A DNA stretch of 64,000 nt. Source: Erpobdella octoculata. Lineage: Eukaryota; Annelida; Clitellata; Hirudinida; Erpobdellidae. Below, one piece after another: positions 45,544 through 56,269 of this stretch (within the stretch, counting starts at the first letter, position 1; each line of letters starts with the position of its first letter). The notes under the pieces were generated by a model. That model saw nothing but the letters and a program-made list of their open reading frames with translations, had not been told where the DNA came from and searched no databases. Where the stretch lies: contig OZ022244.1 of the NCBI GenBank assembly GCA_963978895.1, forward strand, positions 31,947,194 through 32,011,193, read 5' to 3'. The translations under genes were made by a program, and so were the position numbers.

Positions 45544-46200
45544 TTTGATCGGCAAACTAAAAAATGAAAACTCTTACGAGTATGTCACACAACAACAAAT
45601 AAACAAAACCGCTTTTGATAAATAATTAATTTTAACAAAATTACGACGTTATATCGCAACCCGGTGTAAATTCAACACGAGACCGGATGTTTTGATCTGA
45701 TTTCTATTGATCCAAGATAGAGTAAAAAATATTCTATAAGATGTTATATGTCCAATGGTGTCTACATTTGTGTAAACATATCATACATAACAAAATGTTC
45801 AAAGTACCTTATTTAAGTGCTATAGGTGAAATGTATCTAATGATATCATGGGACTAAGTTGTAAGCACGGACTTATACTATCATAGAAGTTATATATTTA
45901 ATATATATCTATCTATGTAAGATTTTTATGGTATCAAAATATAATTATGTAAAACATACAAAAAATATATGTGCATGTAACCTAAGCAGAATGCAAACCT
46001 ACATCACTATATATAGCTCTTCTGTTTATGACGCAACAACAAACAGCTGTTTCACCATTCATATTTCGCAAGCAGCATGCAAGCTAAACGTTAATAAAAT
46101 ATTGCCAGCGTGAATTTTTACTCACAGATCTATATCTCTTATGGGCGTGTCGTTATTATAATGTTCAAATTATTGATGTAATCTGTAATCTTAATTAAGG
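45544..46200. other. VARS upstream region
   Basis: AT-rich and without a gene that I can support. It should contain the VARS promoter and 5' UTR. No TATA box or other element is distinctive. Confidence 0.35.
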
Positions 46201-46392
46201 TGTAGGTTAGCTGAGTTGGTAAAGGGTTAGCCTTGAATGTGAGAGCTTCACGGTTCGACTCCCACTCACTGCCTAGTAGCCCATGTCAACGGAAAATTTA
46301 GCGGGTAAAATCGTTCTCTCCGTGGGGCATGTAAAAGAACAGCGCCTTTGAACAAAGCGGAAAAGGCGCTCAATAAATTAGCAAAACATTTA
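46201..46392 (+). mobile_element. tRNA-derived SINE, second family
   Basis: The head (46201-46273) is tRNA-like: A-box-like ggttagctgagttggtaaag, and B-box-like acggttcgactcccactcac ending ctgcc. The body continues with tctccgtggggcatgtaaaa and a tail gcgcctttgaacaaagcgga and aaggcgctcaataaat, the tail core being related to the hairpin repeats elsewhere in the window. It ends in acaaacattt repeats. Confidence 0.65.
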
Positions 46393-47012
46393 CAAACATT
46401 TACAAGGTTCAGATGATGTGAGACGGTATCTTCAGCAAATTTAAATTTTAAAACGGTATTTTCAGCAGTTAGGAGGGGGACGGTGCGGGTCCCCCCCCCC
46501 AGTTTAAGTCTTACACTCCGATAATATTGTTTTATCCATGCGAGAAATAAAAACATTGAATGTTTTTTTTTTTGTTCAATGCTTAGATAAAGCTTTCATA
46601 AACAAAATTCAGTCAAAGAACATGCGCCGATATTCTAAAATCGTGCCGCTTTACACTGACTAGCGAAGCGTCATTTAATACACTTTTCCCAATTGTTGGG
46701 AACATCTTAACTCCTTCCTCCAGTTTAATCAAAACCTTTTTGAAGAAAGAGTTGCTTGGCATTTTGCCCCTTCAACTAATAAGACCATTTTATAGGGCAA
46801 TCCCACTAGACTATAAATAGAGTTCAATCCAGCTAGAATGCACTTCAGAAGAGAGATTTTGAGATTTTAGTAAAAAAACTGCTAAATATTTGTTTTCTTG
46901 GGAGAAAAAAAAATTGAACAAATATAAAAAAAAAGTGTATTTACACGATTCAGCTTTGACTAGATTAATCAGTAGTTAAAAAAAAAAAAAACTAAACAAA
47001 AACGTGCAACAA
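46393..47012. other. Intergenic, no gene recognised
   Basis: Contains a homopolymer C run near 46490 and A/T-rich DNA. It probably includes the POLL 3' UTR on the minus strand. Confidence 0.35.
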
Positions 47013-49849
47013 TTAAAAATCTCTTTCTTCAGGAGGCCTGTAAGGAACACCGAGATATTCGAATATAGATTTTTCCGTTGGAGTGTCCAGCTTCACTCCG
47101 GGATGTATCTTGACGCCTTTCTGGAACAAACAAAGAGGGAAACCGTGACGGCGATTGCGATTCAATAAAAAGTTATCGACCTTAAAAAAAAAACCCCGTA
47201 CGTTTCTTATGACCCCTTTGAAAAGTCCATGCTCGTTCAGGGACATGCCCATCTTGGACGCCAGATTCCGCATGGACCTGTTGAAGTGACCGGACCCGGT
47301 GAAGTAAAGCAAGGCGGGAAAGAATTCGACGTACGGGACTACGATCAAGTCAATTCTGCGATGCTGGAATAATAGTTGGAAAATAGATTACTAATTTAAT
47401 TATATTATTTAATCAGAGAATAAAAATTGAAGCATTTTTATAAGAGTGTAAAATTGTATGCACATTTCTGCGACAAACACGCCAGGTTCTGTGCACACTT
47501 AGTTTTTATATTTTAACAACTGAGTCTTTTTTTGACTCTAAGTTTACTTTTGACTCGTTTCCGAGCAACTTGCACACTCCCAAGTATTTCTGTTGTTCTC
47601 CTGAATTTGCAACTATCAGGTCGTCCGTTAGAAAACCTGGAAAAAATGATTGAAGAAACGTTTTTTTTGTACACAAAACATGTATCTCCACTATGTGCCA
47701 CGTGTTCTCCACCGCACAATGCACGTACCTCTATTTCAGGATATAAATCACAAGTTAAGTGTACCTCTCGATATTATATGTAACACATATTTAGATTACA
47801 TGGATCTATCTTCTTAACGTGTTTAACATAGCTGGATTACATGCACCTCACTTTATATGATACACGAATCCCAATAACACGACAAATGTATCTCCATTAC
47901 ACGTAATACACGACACTACCATCTGTCTCTTAATTTTCAAATAAAATCTATTTAAAAGAGAAAATTAATTAATCAATTGATTATTTTACAAAGATGTACA
48001 AACCAGTCGAACGTAGTTTTCCAACGAGCTCGACGAACAATCCGACGTGCGATCTCCCGTCCGAATGCGATATCAAAAAATCGACGTCGCCACACGTGTC
48101 TCTGCCTCGCCTGTACGACCCGCAGACGAGCACATCGCAGCCCGGCCTGAGACTTGCTGCGGCTTCTTTCACCTGTGGGGGGATGAGGGGGGGAAGCAAA
48201 CACACCGAGAGTGAAAAACTTTCGTTCAGAGTTACGTTACAAAACGTAGCCTACGGGTTATCGAGAAAATTAAAAAAAAATAAAATAAAATTGAACTGTT
48301 AATTGATTAAAGTAAATATATTGAAATGAATTTACTTTTACCCACTCGACGAATGAAATAATTGGATTAATGCGCAAAAAAAAATAAAAATTGATTTTTT
48401 AGTTAAAAAAAAATTATTTCATAAAATAAACGCACAGTTTCTTCGATGCGTCTGACTTCGTCCCTGCTCATCCTCTCGCACAAATCGTCGTAATATTTTA
48501 AACCGATCTGCTGATGTTTCGAAAGGGTGGCTTTCTCTTTCAGGTCTTCCAGAGTTCTGAAGCCTTGAGTTACCCAGAGTCTGGCTGTTTGCGGTCCAGC
48601 GCCCCAAATCTTAGTGAAGATGTTGAGCGCCACAGTCGTCTCCAGGCCATTCAGTTCGTTGACTTTTCTTAGTTTTCCGCTTTCTATGATTTCGCAGATT
48701 TTTTCCGCCAGTTTCTCACCGATACCTCTCAGATTTTTTGCTTCCTGAAATTCAACAACGATATATTTATTAATTATATACACCACAAAAGTAATCAATC
48801 ATTCTTAAAAATAAATGCAATTACAAATCCGCTAATAGAGCCCTGCAGTTTGGCCTGTTTCATAGACACAAAATTCCAGACCCGGTCCTGTTTTTTACGG
48901 ACCACTGCCTGTGCAGGGCTCTATAAGCCTACTTAATTGAGATAAAAATAACCTCGTACGACGTTATACACGTCGGATGATTCTTCAAAGCCACGATCGC
49001 CTTTTTGTATCCGAGCACTCTCCATCTGTCGTTCATCTGTTCGTAAGTCTTCATTAACTTCTGAAATTTTTGACATACTATCATGATAGTCGTTTCAAAT
49101 TTGCAGGAACGGCAAAGACTCTGCAAAAGTTACCTCTAATTCATCTGTAATGTGCTTGTTGTGGTTCACTATTTCGCTTTTAGATGATTCCATACAAATC
49201 CATTTTCCTTTCTTTGAAATATAAAATAAAAACAATAATAATGATTTGAAAAAACTTAATTTTAATACTTTAAAAAATGCAAATGTCTTGTTACCGCAGC
49301 AGCGAGATATGATAGGCAATACAAGTTTTCAGAAAAACCACTTTATTCTTTAATACTTTAATGCAACTTCATAGCAGTGAAGCTTGTAGCAAAAAAATCA
49401 ACAGCCATAAAAAGCCCAACCTTATTTTGCTCTGCAACGACTCCACTAGTATTCTCAAACTCTTCAGAATAAATTGTTGTATTTTCATTTTCTATACAAC
49501 TGAAGTTAGTTTCATTAGCCAGTTCAGTGCATTTTGATTCTTTTCTTCCCATAGATGGGATTTCTATTTCATACTCCAACGAATCAAGAAATTTTTTCTC
49601 GTTTATGCATAAGCTGAGCCAACGAGATTTTATTATTTTCAACTTTGACATGTCGTTTGAAGAATTTAATTTGAGCAATTTATGTACTTTTTCATAGGAA
49701 AGTTCGTCGTCTACTATGACATGTGAGACGCTGGTGTCAAAGGTTTTGACAACATGTGTCTTGAAAACTTCAATTAGCCGCTTTTCAAATATACTTATTC
49801 TGGCTTTTCCTATGGCTGTAGGCAAAACGTAAAATACAAAATCTGTCAT
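47013..49849 (-). CDS. POLL: DNA polymerase lambda (family X)
   Basis: Eight exons on the minus strand: 49421-49849, 49134-49211, 48953-49060, 48436-48744, 48004-48172, 47548-47636, 47202-47363 and 47013-47120. Total 1452 nt (483 aa), phases consistent. Its known role is gap filling in base excision repair and non-homologous end joining. Residues 1-105 form a BRCT domain ([17 protein letters not shown]). A short linker follows, then the 8-kDa lyase domain ([32 protein letters not shown]) and helix-hairpin-helix [13 protein letters not shown]. Catalytic [10 protein letters not shown] places metal-binding Asp at 337 and 339, and [10 protein letters not shown] gives Asp 399. [13 protein letters not shown] and [20 protein letters not shown] identify lambda rather than beta or mu. 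It is about 90 aa shorter than the human protein, mostly in the Ser/Pro-rich linker. Exon 47202-47363 ends at a weak donor (GTACGG). Confidence 0.93.
48836..48923. mobile_element. Small MITE in POLL intron
   Basis: 88 bp with perfect inverted ends TAGAGCCCTGCA and TGCAGGGCTCTA. The interior has cagacccggtcctg. A target duplication is not clear. Confidence 0.6.
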
Positions 49850-49923
49850 TTCAAATTCTTAACGAGTAAACTTTTAATGTCGCCGTCGGTCAGCTGAAAA
49901 CTCTAACTCATAAAAAACAGCTG

Positions 49924-49960
<37 letters not shown>

Positions 49961-50377
49961 GTATTCTATATATATTCAGTTGATCAGTTTTTTAAATATA
50001 ATTTGATTTAATAAATAGAAATGAAGCAGGTAGGTAAGTAGGTACATAATAATGAAGAAACCATTAGACACTTTGTAAGATATTTTTCAATTTATAAAAA
50101 TTAAAACCAAACAACCTAAAAAAATTAAAATAATATTAAAATTGTTAAATAGTTTTGCAGCATTAGCACAAATTAAAATTTATTTTTTAAAAGTTTTTTA
50201 ATTTTTAATGTAAAATGAATAATTGTAGTTTGACTGCTATAAATAAAATAAAAATTATTCAAAGTTTTGTTGATAATCTTTGTTGTTTGGTCTCTTGTAT
50301 TGTCGCTCTTGTTTTCGCCGTGTTCGACTTGTAACACAAGTCACTTGTTATACTTAATAAATCAACATAATTAAGAG
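49850..50377. promoter_or_regulatory. Shared upstream region of POLL and FAM136A
   Basis: The two start codons are 528 bp apart and point away from each other, so this interval must hold both promoters. It contains a short TA microsatellite (about 49927-49958) and otherwise AT-rich DNA. No specific factor site is claimed. Confidence 0.45.
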
Positions 50378-51135
50378 ATGGAAGGTTTTCAAAGTAAAGT
50401 AGAAAATGCCATTCGTGATATGGTAACGAAGCTGGATGAGAAAATTTTAAGAAAAATGCAGGTCAGTAATAAAATCCTTCTGTTGATCATAGTCAGTCTC
50501 ATAATCAGAAGTGGACATTGGATCCAACCCATGACAACTCAAACCATGTCAACCTCTGCTGATTGCAACTCGAACTGATTGTTTCCGTAATCTGTATTAT
50601 CATTACCAGCTCTTTATCTGTAGTCTGTACTCAGACACACTACAGAGAGCAAATAGAAATTGGCTCTATTTTTGTTGTTTTCGTACTCAGACCCACATTT
50701 TTTTTTGTCCCTCAGAGAGACACATACCAGTGCTGTGCAAACTGTTTTGATGACAAAACTCTCACCATGGAATCCGTTCAGCGGTGTACAGATATGTGCT
50801 CGGCACCGCTAAAAAATTCACAGGATCTTTTAGATAGAGAAATGCAGTCTTTTCAGGTGCGAGTTTTATTTTATAAATAAATTAATTGCCAGGTCGATCG
50901 ACATTAATCCGATTTCATTATATTTCAGGATAGGTTGTACCGGTGCTCTCTCGACTGTCAGGATTCCATCAAAGATAAAAGCGGTGCGGAGTTTGGAAGA
51001 GACCCTAAACACAGGATGGAGTTCGAAAGTTGTGTTTTAAAATGTGGCGACAAACTGATAGCCATGTTACCTAATATGAGCAAAAACATCGAAAGCCATC
51101 TCAAAGAACAGCATAAACATATAAACCATGTTTAG
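50378..51135 (+). CDS. FAM136A: FAM136A-like twin CX3C protein (DUF842)
   Basis: Three exons: 50378-50461, 50716-50856 and 50929-51135. Total 432 nt (143 aa), phases 0. The family is a small mitochondrial protein of unclear biochemical role. Two CX3C pairs are visible: CCANC (34-38) with CTDMC (52-56), and CSLDC (81-85) with CVLKC (110-114). The N-terminus reads MEGFQSKVENAIRDMVTKLD, and the QRCTDMCSAPL and MQSFQDRLYRCSLDCQD segments match the family. Length is close to that of the human protein (138 aa). The acceptor for exon 2 was taken as ccctcag|AGAGAC. It is transcribed divergently from POLL. Confidence 0.92.
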
Positions 51136-51854
51136 TAAAACTAGGTTAATATGTTATAAACTATAAATTATCAGAAATGTGTGATTTGAATGCATGCCGT
51201 TTTAGATGGCTTTTCATAGCAGCGACATGAATTTTCTAGAATGTCAATAGAATTAGGCTTGTCACAGAATGATTTTATTTGGTTGTTTAGAGTTTCTTTA
51301 CTTCATCACAAGAGACGGTTTTCTGGATTTCTATGTGCCATCTCCTATCATCAATTGCCATTCAGATAAATTATGGGTCATTTATATACTACGTACTTAA
51401 TAAACTCAAGATTTTGATGACCCTCTCCCCCTGTTGCACATCATACATTTTTAGCCCCCTCCCACAATGCGTTCATGTGCATTACACCCCCATCACAGTA
51501 TAAAAATGCATAAGAACACCTTAACGCAAATGAGTTGCCATTTGTTCGGGGAGTGGATAAAGCTAAAAAATGTTCGAGTGCTGAAATTTTTTATATTTTG
51601 TCTTGAGGGTAATTATTTTAAAAAAAAGTTGACAACTGGGGGAGGGGTGGTCTTGTACCAAATTTAAAGAAATCTGAAAAAAGGGGGTAGTTGTAAAGAT
51701 AATTTTGCATGTGTTTTGTTTACATCATAGATTAAGTTATAAGGTTTTTTAAAGAACCCTCTACATGAAACAGTAGAAAAACAGGATTTGTTTTTATCCA
51801 ACAGTATAGAAACAAACATATACAATCAAAAATATACAATTATCCTAAAAAAAA
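51136..51854. other. Spacer between FAM136A and Tigger ORF
   Basis: Contains a G/C-rich piece (51420-51680: ctccccctgttgc..., aagttgacaactgggggagg) that looks like transposon debris related to pieces near 58550 and 62380. No Tigger terminal inverted repeat was found. Confidence 0.4.
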
Positions 51855-53579
51855 TTATTTCCAATCAAAACAAGTCGGCATCGTTGACTTGATTGTTTTT
51901 TCCTTTCTAAGATCTTCGTACATTCGCTGGTACGTGACAAGAGCCCTGTCGATATCCGTACGTACCTGGATGCTGCGGTCGACATTAGGGTCGGCGGACA
52001 TGATTTTCCGTTTCACCGCTTCGACCGTCCGGAAGATGTCTTCGAATTCGTCGAGCGAGAAATCTTTGATTTGCGAATCTTCTCTGTCGTTTTCATCGTC
52101 TGACTCCTCCAGAGCTCTCCGCTGTTGTAGTAGACAGAAATCGTCGTCTGTAAGTTCTTCGGAATGCGAGTCCAGCAGCTCCCAGACGCAGTCGCTTTCG
52201 AGCGGCTCGATTCCGAGACTTCGACCGATGCCGGTTATTTCGTCGATGACGGCCATGTGGTGCTGAAGAGAAAACTCTTTGGAGTTTTTGCCTCGGCACT
52301 GCGGCAGGGTTCGCTTCCACATCGATCGCACGTCGCTCGGACTAATCTGTTGCCAAGCGTAGTGGATGTTTTCGATTGCATCCTTGATGTTGTAGCTCTC
52401 CCAAAAGTCTGACGCAGAAACGGAAGAATTGCACGAAATATGTGCAAATGCCTGCTCAAAGGTTTTTCTCAAATAACAAGCTTTGAAAAATTCAAGGATT
52501 CCTTGATCCATCGGTTGCAAAAGAAGTGCTACGTTTGAAGGTAAGAAAATTACTTTTACATTTTCGCACAAAGAATTAAGCGACGTCGGATGACCACTGG
52601 CATTGTCTAAAATAAGAAGTGCTTTAAACGGGATACCATTGCCTCTGCAGTACTTTTCGACAGCCGGGCAGAAGTAAGTCGAAAACCAGTCTTCGAAAAT
52701 TGTCTTCGTCATGCAGGCTTTTCTATTCGATCGCCAGAAAACGGGAAGTGATTGTATATTAAAGTTTCTCAAAGCTTTCGGATTCTGGGACCAGTATATG
52801 AGCATTGGCTTTAGTTTGAAATCTCCTTCTGCATTACCTCCGAGTAAAACGGTCAATCTATCTTTAGAAGTTTCTAGTTCAAGTTGGCTGTTTTCTTTTT
52901 TGTAAACGTGACTTCCTGAAGGCAGTCTCTTCCAAAACAGACCAGTTTCTTTGACGTTAAATATCTGTTTGTCCGTATAATCACCTTCTTCTATGATTTT
53001 CTTAAGAAAGTCATGATATTTGGCTGCAGCATAATCATCTTCGCTAGCTGTAGCGCATTCATCAGCTCCAGCTGCCTCACATTCGCCGGCACTCGTAGCT
53101 TCGGCAGCCAATTTAATATTGTAGAATCTAACTCTGTTTCTGAAGCGGTCGAACCAACCACTGCTGGCGCCGAATGTTTCTCCGTTATCTGTGTTACTTT
53201 TTTTTATTTCTTGAAACAAGCTTAGAGCTTTAGCTTGAATAGCTGCCTTATTGAGTGAAATATTTTTCTGAGTGCACTCCTCAACCCAGTCGGCCAACAG
53301 ACGCTCCATCTCTATCATTGTTGTGCTTCTATTTCTTGTGATCGTCTTCAGACCGCAAAAAGCTGACATGACCTCGCCTCTTTTCTTTATTTCGCTTGCG
53401 TTTTTGATAATATTACGAACCGTGGACTCGGGCATTCCGACTTCACGTCCGATCTGCGAATATCTGTGGCCACGCTCGTGCAAGTCGATGACATTACATT
53501 TTTGTTCCAACGTTATAGCATGTCTTTTTCTTTTTTTCCCCGATGGTACGCTACCCGAACTATCGTTTATCTCGCTCAT
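51855..53579 (-). CDS. Tigger/pogo-family transposase-like protein
   Basis: An intact single-exon ORF of 574 aa. Residues about 16-70 are a CENP-B-type helix-turn-helix (TLEQKCNVIDLHERGHRYSQ, GMPESTVRNI), 75-155 a second DNA-binding helix-turn-helix ending SSGWFDRFRNR, and 200-365 the DDE domain. Two catalytic acids are in place: Asp325 in LLILDNASGHP and Asp358 in LLQPMDQG. The first is replaced: FNVKETGLFWKR has Lys210 where the family has Asp (NVDETG). The change needs at least two base substitutions (AAA against GAC or GAT). An acidic C-terminal part (EESDDENDRED) follows. The frame is otherwise unbroken, codon use is GC-richer than the surroundings, and flanking TIRs were not found. It could be a domesticated, catalytically dead gene or a recently dead transposon. 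Confidence 0.85.
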   Translation of the reverse strand: MSEINDSSGSVPSGKKRKRHAITLEQKCNVIDLHERGHRYSQIGREVGMPESTVRNIIKNASEIKKRGEVMSAFCGLKTITRNRSTTMIEMERLLADWVEECTQKNISLNKAAIQAKALSLFQEIKKSNTDNGETFGASSGWFDRFRNRVRFYNIKLAAEATSAGECEAAGADECATASEDDYAAAKYHDFLKKIIEEGDYTDKQIFNVKETGLFWKRLPSGSHVYKKENSQLELETSKDRLTVLLGGNAEGDFKLKPMLIYWSQNPKALRNFNIQSLPVFWRSNRKACMTKTIFEDWFSTYFCPAVEKYCRGNGIPFKALLILDNASGHPTSLNSLCENVKVIFLPSNVALLLQPMDQGILEFFKACYLRKTFEQAFAHISCNSSVSASDFWESYNIKDAIENIHYAWQQISPSDVRSMWKRTLPQCRGKNSKEFSLQHHMAVIDEITGIGRSLGIEPLESDCVWELLDSHSEELTDDDFCLLQQRRALEESDDENDREDSQIKDFSLDEFEDIFRTVEAVKRKIMSADPNVDRSIQVRTDIDRALVTYQRMYEDLRKEKTIKSTMPTCFDWK

Positions 53580-53942
53580 TTGTACAGTTTACTTAACAGT
53601 TAAAGAAAAACAATCTTAAAAATGATAATACTGAAGCGTTGCAGATCTTATTTTAGGAAGCTTAAAGCCAAATCTTTAAATTAAGTTAAAACCAAAAGAT
53701 ATTTAAAAATATATATAAACTTATTGATATATAACTAAAAATACTTCGTCAAAAGTTACGGTTTTTTGTTTTTATCGAACTGTAAATAAAAAACGTTTTC
53801 CCTTTCCACCATTATTAAGTAGGAAGTTCAAATCAAGTCATAATTTCGTATCTTTACAGATCAAAGTGCTTCCATCTCCCCTATCCGCCCTTGAGCTCGA
53901 CAATGCTTTTGTTATGTGCGAGCATTTTTTCGTAATCTATCA

Positions 53943-54660
53943 ATTTTTTTTTTTTTTTTTTTTTTTGAACATTTATTGAGCACGAAAGAAAACAACAGTG
54001 AAGTTATAAATAAGGAAAAAAAATCAAGTGCTCAAAAGGTTCATCCAAAGGGAATTACTTCCCGCTAACTGGACGACCTATAAACGAAAATTTAGATACG
54101 AACCGAGACAGAGAAATAAAAGTTAACATAAGTGTATAGGAGTAAACATAAGTATATATAAGTTAACATATCTGTATCGAAGTTAACATAAGTATATAGA
54201 TATTGAAATTATGAATCTAGCTGTAATATGTAAGATTTCAACGATTTTTTAAATAGCGAAATGCTTTTCAATGAGGATATTGTTATTGGAATACTTGAAT
54301 ACAACCGCGGACCATAACACTTTATGGAGAATGTTTTGAGAGTTGTTCGAGCAAAATCGGACCGAAAGCAATGCAAAGAACGCACATCATGAGAATGTAC
54401 ATGAGACGATTTTGTGAAAAGGTTATCAAATGACGACGGTAACATATGGTTGTCATATTTGTACATGAAAATACTAACAAGAAAAAAATTAATTTGATAT
54501 ACATTCAGTAGGTTGTTCTCGATCATTTTCATTTTACAAGATGATGTAAAGGGCAAGTTAAATAATATTCGGATGATTCTTTTCTGTAAGATGTGGAGAG
54601 ACTTTAGACGTGTAGGATAATTTGAAGCCCAAACAATATTACAATAGGACAAGTAAGGGT
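53943..54660 (-). mobile_element. LINE fragment, 3' end of ORF2
   Basis: On the minus strand the frame 54652-54209 (147 codons) reads like the C-terminal end of a non-LTR retrotransposon polyprotein: SYCNIVWASNYPTRLKSLHI, LQKRIIRILF, a YGPRLYSSIP segment and a final KSISLFKKSLKSYIL. It is followed by about 250 bp of 3' UTR with agttaacataagtatata repeats and a poly-A tail (seen as T run 53946-53965). It is 5'-truncated, with no endonuclease or catalytic YADD. Confidence 0.65.
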
Positions 54661-54782
54661 AAACGAGAGCGTAATTCGTAATTGTATATGAAAGTAGCTG
54701 GGATACCCAGAATTTTTTTTTGTTTTTTACTCATTTGTTAGATTTTCTGAAAAGCAAAAACAGTAATACTATTAAAAAATAT

Positions 54783-54957
54783 TTTTAAAAACACGTTTTC
54801 ATTTAAATGCACTAAAAAGGAAAAAATAAATTGTAAACATAAAAGCGTGGGGCGTTTTCCATTGCACTCATACGATCGTAACATTGCGTCCTACGCTTTT
54901 ATGTTTACAATTTATTTTATTATTTTTAGTGCATTTAAATAAAAGCGTGTTTTTAAA
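54783..54957. mobile_element. Foldback MITE with about 68-bp arms
   Basis: The left arm 54783-54850 and right arm 54889-54957 are near-perfect reverse complements (shared words cacg.ttt.atttaaatgcac and aaattgtaaacataaaagcg). The loop is about 38 bp. No coding capacity. Confidence 0.8.
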
Positions 54958-56269
54958 AAATCTTCGTAGGTAAATGACTCTGGATTATATCACCCGTATT
55001 AAAGATTTTGTTGTTAAATAATTTTATTGTTAAACATTATTGTGACTCGAATTTAATGAAAAAAATTGCATTGTCACAGATGAAACATGTCTGAAACAGA
55101 CGGAAAACTGAAGCGTCTACATCTACAGTATCAAAGGCAGAAGAAAATTATGAAGAGAGAAGTATAGATACATTTCAAACACACACACACACACATCAAT
55201 AGATACATTAATGTGTAAAATGACCACAACTGGGAGTCCCCATAATCAGACTAATTATGAGCAATAACGTTATAATAACCACTGAAGAAGAATACGAAAC
55301 GTTAGTTACCTGCTATAGTATTACACTTACTGAATTAATTGCTATAATTACTTTAAAAGTAATAATTATAAAGATCGAGATTGTTTAGTTTTGTTTGTTT
55401 ATTGAGATGTTATAAAACAAATCAGAGAATAAAATCATCTTCCGTGGGCATGCGAATTGCCAGATGGGATCACAGAGATTTACCTGCCACGTGTACTTAC
55501 GTATCCTTAGCCCGGATGTGCCAAGCCTTGATGGTTAAGGGGGTGGGGTGAATCCTAAATAGTTTTTTTAGGTTAGTGAAAGAAGTTAGTTAACCCCGTG
55601 AGACACTCAACCTGAGCTATGCGTGTAAACTCCTTGTTTAAGGGAGCTACGATGGTGACGCCAGTGAAATTCGAACCGTCGACCTATAAGCCGACAGGCG
55701 AACGCTTTACCGCTTTGCCACCACCACACTAATCTTTAGAACAATTTTAGCGCCACCCTCCCCTCGGCCACTGAAATTTTTTGAAATTTTGCCAAGTATG
55801 GCTCGCAGTTATTACAATATAATAACCTTCTTTTTTTTTAGTAATATGTACTATTAAAATTGCAATATGGTAATATGACAACAACGACAACAAAACTATT
55901 TTGGTCTTTCGACTGAGATTTTATTGCAAAATCACCGGTTAAAATAGTCAGCCAAAAAATGATAAATCCCAAAAAATATCCTAACATTAAATAAAACGAT
56001 CATTGAATATTAAATACATTAAAATATGGCAAAATAAGCTGCAAATAAATATAAAAGCAATTAAATATGGCAAAATAAATAGCGAATAAGTTAATAAATT
56101 AAAACCTAATAGCTTAATAAATTAAAAATTAATAAATTACGAGATGCATAAAAAATAAATAATGCGTTTCCGTATATAATACTGTTTTTTAACAAAATGG
56201 ATCATGGTTATATCACATGTACACGCTAGTGGAAATAATGTTAATATCAGACATTCCTCTTTCCTATAA
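54958..56269. other. Intergenic with SINE, no gene recognised
   Basis: Apart from the SINE at 55505-55735 and a short (ca)n near 55180, no gene or exon could be supported. AT-rich repeats of aaatatggcaaaataa lie near 56020-56090. Confidence 0.4.
55505..55735 (-). mobile_element. tRNA-derived SINE
   Basis: On the minus strand the head (55724 down to 55655) reads ggtggcaaagcggtaaagcg, ttcgcctgtcggcttatagg and tcgacggttcgaatttcact, ending ggcgtcacca. The A-box-like tggcaaagcgg and B-box-like ggttcgaatttc give an internal RNA polymerase III promoter. The body continues with atcgtagctcccttaaacaa. It is of the same family as 30985-31212 and 62668-62862. It is not a functional tRNA, since the stems do not pair cleanly. 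Confidence 0.7.

Noticed and set aside
46201..46273. Possible tRNA gene
   Set aside because: A and B box-like words are present, but the stems do not pair properly and a SINE body with a known-type tail follows directly.
51889..53619. Open frames opposite the Tigger ORF
   Set aside because: Shadows of a GC-rich coding region. The CENP-B and DDE motifs are only in the minus frame.
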